Notes under the pieces: generated by a model | Seen by the model: the letters and a program-made list of their open reading frames with translations, nothing else | Database searches by the model: none | What the model was told of the DNA's origin: nothing | Made by a program: the position numbers and the translations under genes | Assembly (NCBI GenBank): GCA_005408345.1 | Contig: SEMN01000265.1 | Coordinates: forward strand, 372,001-436,000 | Direction of reading: 5' to 3' | Length of the DNA stretch: 64,000 bases | From: Macquaria australasica | Lineage: Eukaryota > Chordata > Actinopteri > Centrarchiformes > Percichthyidae | Part shown: positions 62,701 through 64,000 of the stretch, one piece after another | Numbering within the stretch: the stretch's first letter is position 1 | Layout of the letters: every line of letters starts with the position of its first letter

Positions 62701-63875
62701 GCTGGCATAAAGCATTTCATTGATTGACAGCTCTTGTATTGGAAAACCTTGTCATCACGACGTACAAGCAACCAAGAACCATCATGGAAAGGAAAAAGGA
62801 AAATTCCATTAAAAGGTTTGCTGTTGAGCAGCCATGTCTCAGATTTCAGATGCAGGAGTCCATTAATGCACCAACAGGGAGAATTTTTCAAACAGCTGCT
62901 CGCAACTGTATTACCACAAAATGACAAAGTGACTTTGACAAAAATAATGTGACAAAATGCTCATTGTGATGAACTGCCCGTGTTGGGCAACTTTAAAAGT
63001 TCTGCAAGTTGATTTTCAGATCAGTAAAACAAATAAACAAAAAATGTAAAACATATAGAAATATAACAACATCAAATATATGCAGTTTGTCATTAATGGG
63101 CTAAAATATAACATAACAGCCAGACGGTTTTGCTGTTCTCTCTGTCCCCCCACCCCATCTTTCCTTTCCTCTGTCTTGCTGCCTCTGATTCTCCGCCATA
63201 TGACAAATCTTTAAATAGGCATAGCCAAAGATTGTTTCCCCAAGAGGACTCCTGGCTGGGCATGAAAATTGCTTACTCTCTAATTCATTAGTTCTGGTGC
63301 ATGATTGAGGTCAGAGCCCCGTGGCATTAGCTGACACCGGCATCTGAGACTGAGCTAACATCTCTTTGCGTTGCCTTCGTCTAGCTAGCGACCATCCCAG
63401 AGATTGGTTATCTCTCTGTTGATGCCCTGTTGTCACTGGAGGAGAGTTATCCCTCACGGGGGGTCAGCAACACACCGCCGCGGATGCCAAGTGCCCCGGC
63501 TTTCCATCTGCACAGCAACAGAGATGTATGGGTAAACAGACAACAAGCTCCTAATCTCCTGCTGGGTCTGAGGGGACAGGATGAGACCAGAGAGATGGCC
63601 TGCAGCCGGCACCGGAGGGCAAACTCATCAGGATCTGACTCGTGTGCCAAAAAGTTTCTTCTCAGGAGCGATGGGAAGTGCTTTAGAAGTATTAGGGATG
63701 AAGCAGCAATACGCATCCAATTCATTTATGCCTGCAGATAAAGGCAGCAGAAATGAAGGATTTGTGGTGGTACCTAACTGATGCTCATTTTCCAAGCCGT
63801 AGGTGGAAATTACTGAATTATTTATGGCATGATCTCATCTGTTTGACCAACACTTTCCTTTTTTTCCTCCACCAG
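59780..63875 (+). other. hcn1: hcn1 intron 5 (4.1 kb, phase 0)
   Basis: The intron opens GTGAGA and closes CACCAG. I recognise no repeat family or regulatory motif in it. A 103-codon open frame at 63430-63741 just before exon 6 is rich in Arg and Ser, has no similarity I know and is out of context for the channel; I do not call it a gene. Confidence 0.8.
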
Positions 63876-64000
63876 GAAATTGTCAACTTCAACTGCCGTA
63901 AGCTTGTGGCCACCATGCCTTTGTTTGCCAACGCGGACCCCAACTTCGTGACGGGGATGCTGAGCAAGTTGAAGTTTGAGGTCTTTCAACCCAACGACTA
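63876..64000 (+). CDS. hcn1: hcn1 exon 6 (partial): end of C-linker, start of cyclic-nucleotide-binding domain
   Basis: The acceptor is CCTCCACCAG|GAA after a long pyrimidine tract. The frame is phase 0 and is open to the window edge: 125 nt giving residues 437-477 plus two bases of the next codon, presumably Tyr478. It encodes EIVNFNCRKLVATMPLFANA followed by DPNFVTGMLSKLKFEVFQPN and an Asp. This finishes the C-linker and enters the first beta strand of the cyclic-nucleotide-binding domain. The phosphate-binding cassette and the C-helix lie beyond the window, so cAMP binding cannot be judged here. Asn476 occupies the position of the usual Gly in the QPGDY motif, and Gly463 replaces the Ala I recall in VTAML. 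Confidence 0.95.

Larger units (their letters stand above)
13206..64000 (+). other. hcn1: hcn1 gene, coding part (exons 1-6; 3' end outside window)
   Basis: This span runs from the start codon to the window edge and contains six coding exons and five complete introns of an HCN pacemaker-channel gene. Joined, the exons give an open frame of 477 complete residues with no stop. Every intron has GT and AG borders. The first intron interrupts an Arg codon after its second base and the other four fall between codons. Internal exon lengths of 424, 162, 219 and 147 nt equal those I remember for mammalian HCN1. The family forms tetrameric Na+/K+ channels in neuronal and cardiac plasma membranes, opened by hyperpolarization and tuned by cAMP. 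HCN1 is favoured over HCN2-4 because the N-terminus contains DHGNSVGFK and GNNVFQRQ-like segments resembling HCN1, and because of the sequence around S5 and the pore. The remainder of the cyclic-nucleotide-binding domain and the C-terminal tail are missing only because the window ends. Confidence 0.9.

Noticed and set aside
63430..63741. A 103-codon plus-strand open frame in intron 5
   Set aside because: It has no known similarity. A possible cryptic exon could be drawn with the AG near 63399 and GTAAAC near 63531, but the pyrimidine tract is poor and HCN family exon structure leaves no room for it.
1..64000. CRISPR array, operon, phage, IS element or prokaryotic defence system
   Set aside because: The sequence is intron-rich vertebrate DNA; no regularly spaced direct repeats with unique spacers and no bacterial-type gene clusters are present.

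Overview
The window is vertebrate nuclear DNA, almost certainly from a ray-finned (percomorph-like) fish. Evidence: one gene split into small exons by multi-kilobase introns with GT-AG borders, AT-rich introns and flanks, long CA/TG microsatellites, and several dispersed repeats of kinds I recognise as common in teleost genomes. There are no prokaryotic-style genes, operons, CRISPR arrays or phage. Most open reading frames in the window are chance or shadow frames.

The only gene I can support is hcn1, encoding a hyperpolarization-activated cyclic-nucleotide-gated channel (the pacemaker or h-current), on the plus strand. Six coding exons are readable: 13206-13561, 19976-20399, 43104-43265, 53775-53993, 59633-59779 and 63876-64000. 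The last is cut by the window edge. Joined, they run from the initiator Met through the HCN domain, S1-S6, the CIGYG selectivity filter and the C-linker to the first residues of the cyclic-nucleotide-binding domain (about 477 residues). The rest of that domain and the C-terminal tail lie beyond the window. Intron phases (2, then 0,0,0,0) and internal exon lengths (424, 162, 219, 147 nt) fit the HCN family. The N-terminus is specifically HCN1-like.

Layout: 1-12.8 kb is upstream DNA with no gene I can support, carrying repeats and a nested-transposon composite at 10.3-12.2 kb. 12.83-13.2 kb is a CpG-richer promoter/5'UTR-like stretch. Intron 1 (6.4 kb) holds a strong match to the REST/NRSF silencer element (RE1/NRSE) at 14800-14820. 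Intron 2 (22.7 kb) carries long CA, TG and AT microsatellites and two copies of one dispersed repeat. Intron 3 (10.5 kb) contains an intact 500-bp hAT-type miniature transposon with an exact 8-bp target duplication (49763-50262) and relics of a second hAT-like family. Intron 4 (5.6 kb) contains a copy of that second family with an opposite-orientation copy inserted in it. Intron 5 (4.1 kb) shows nothing I can name.

I found no previously undescribed gene system. The points most worth following up are the intron-1 RE1 site, two unusual residues in the channel (Arg just after the selectivity filter; Asn in the usual PGD motif of the binding domain), and the dated nesting of transposon families. 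Family comparisons are from memory; no search was run.
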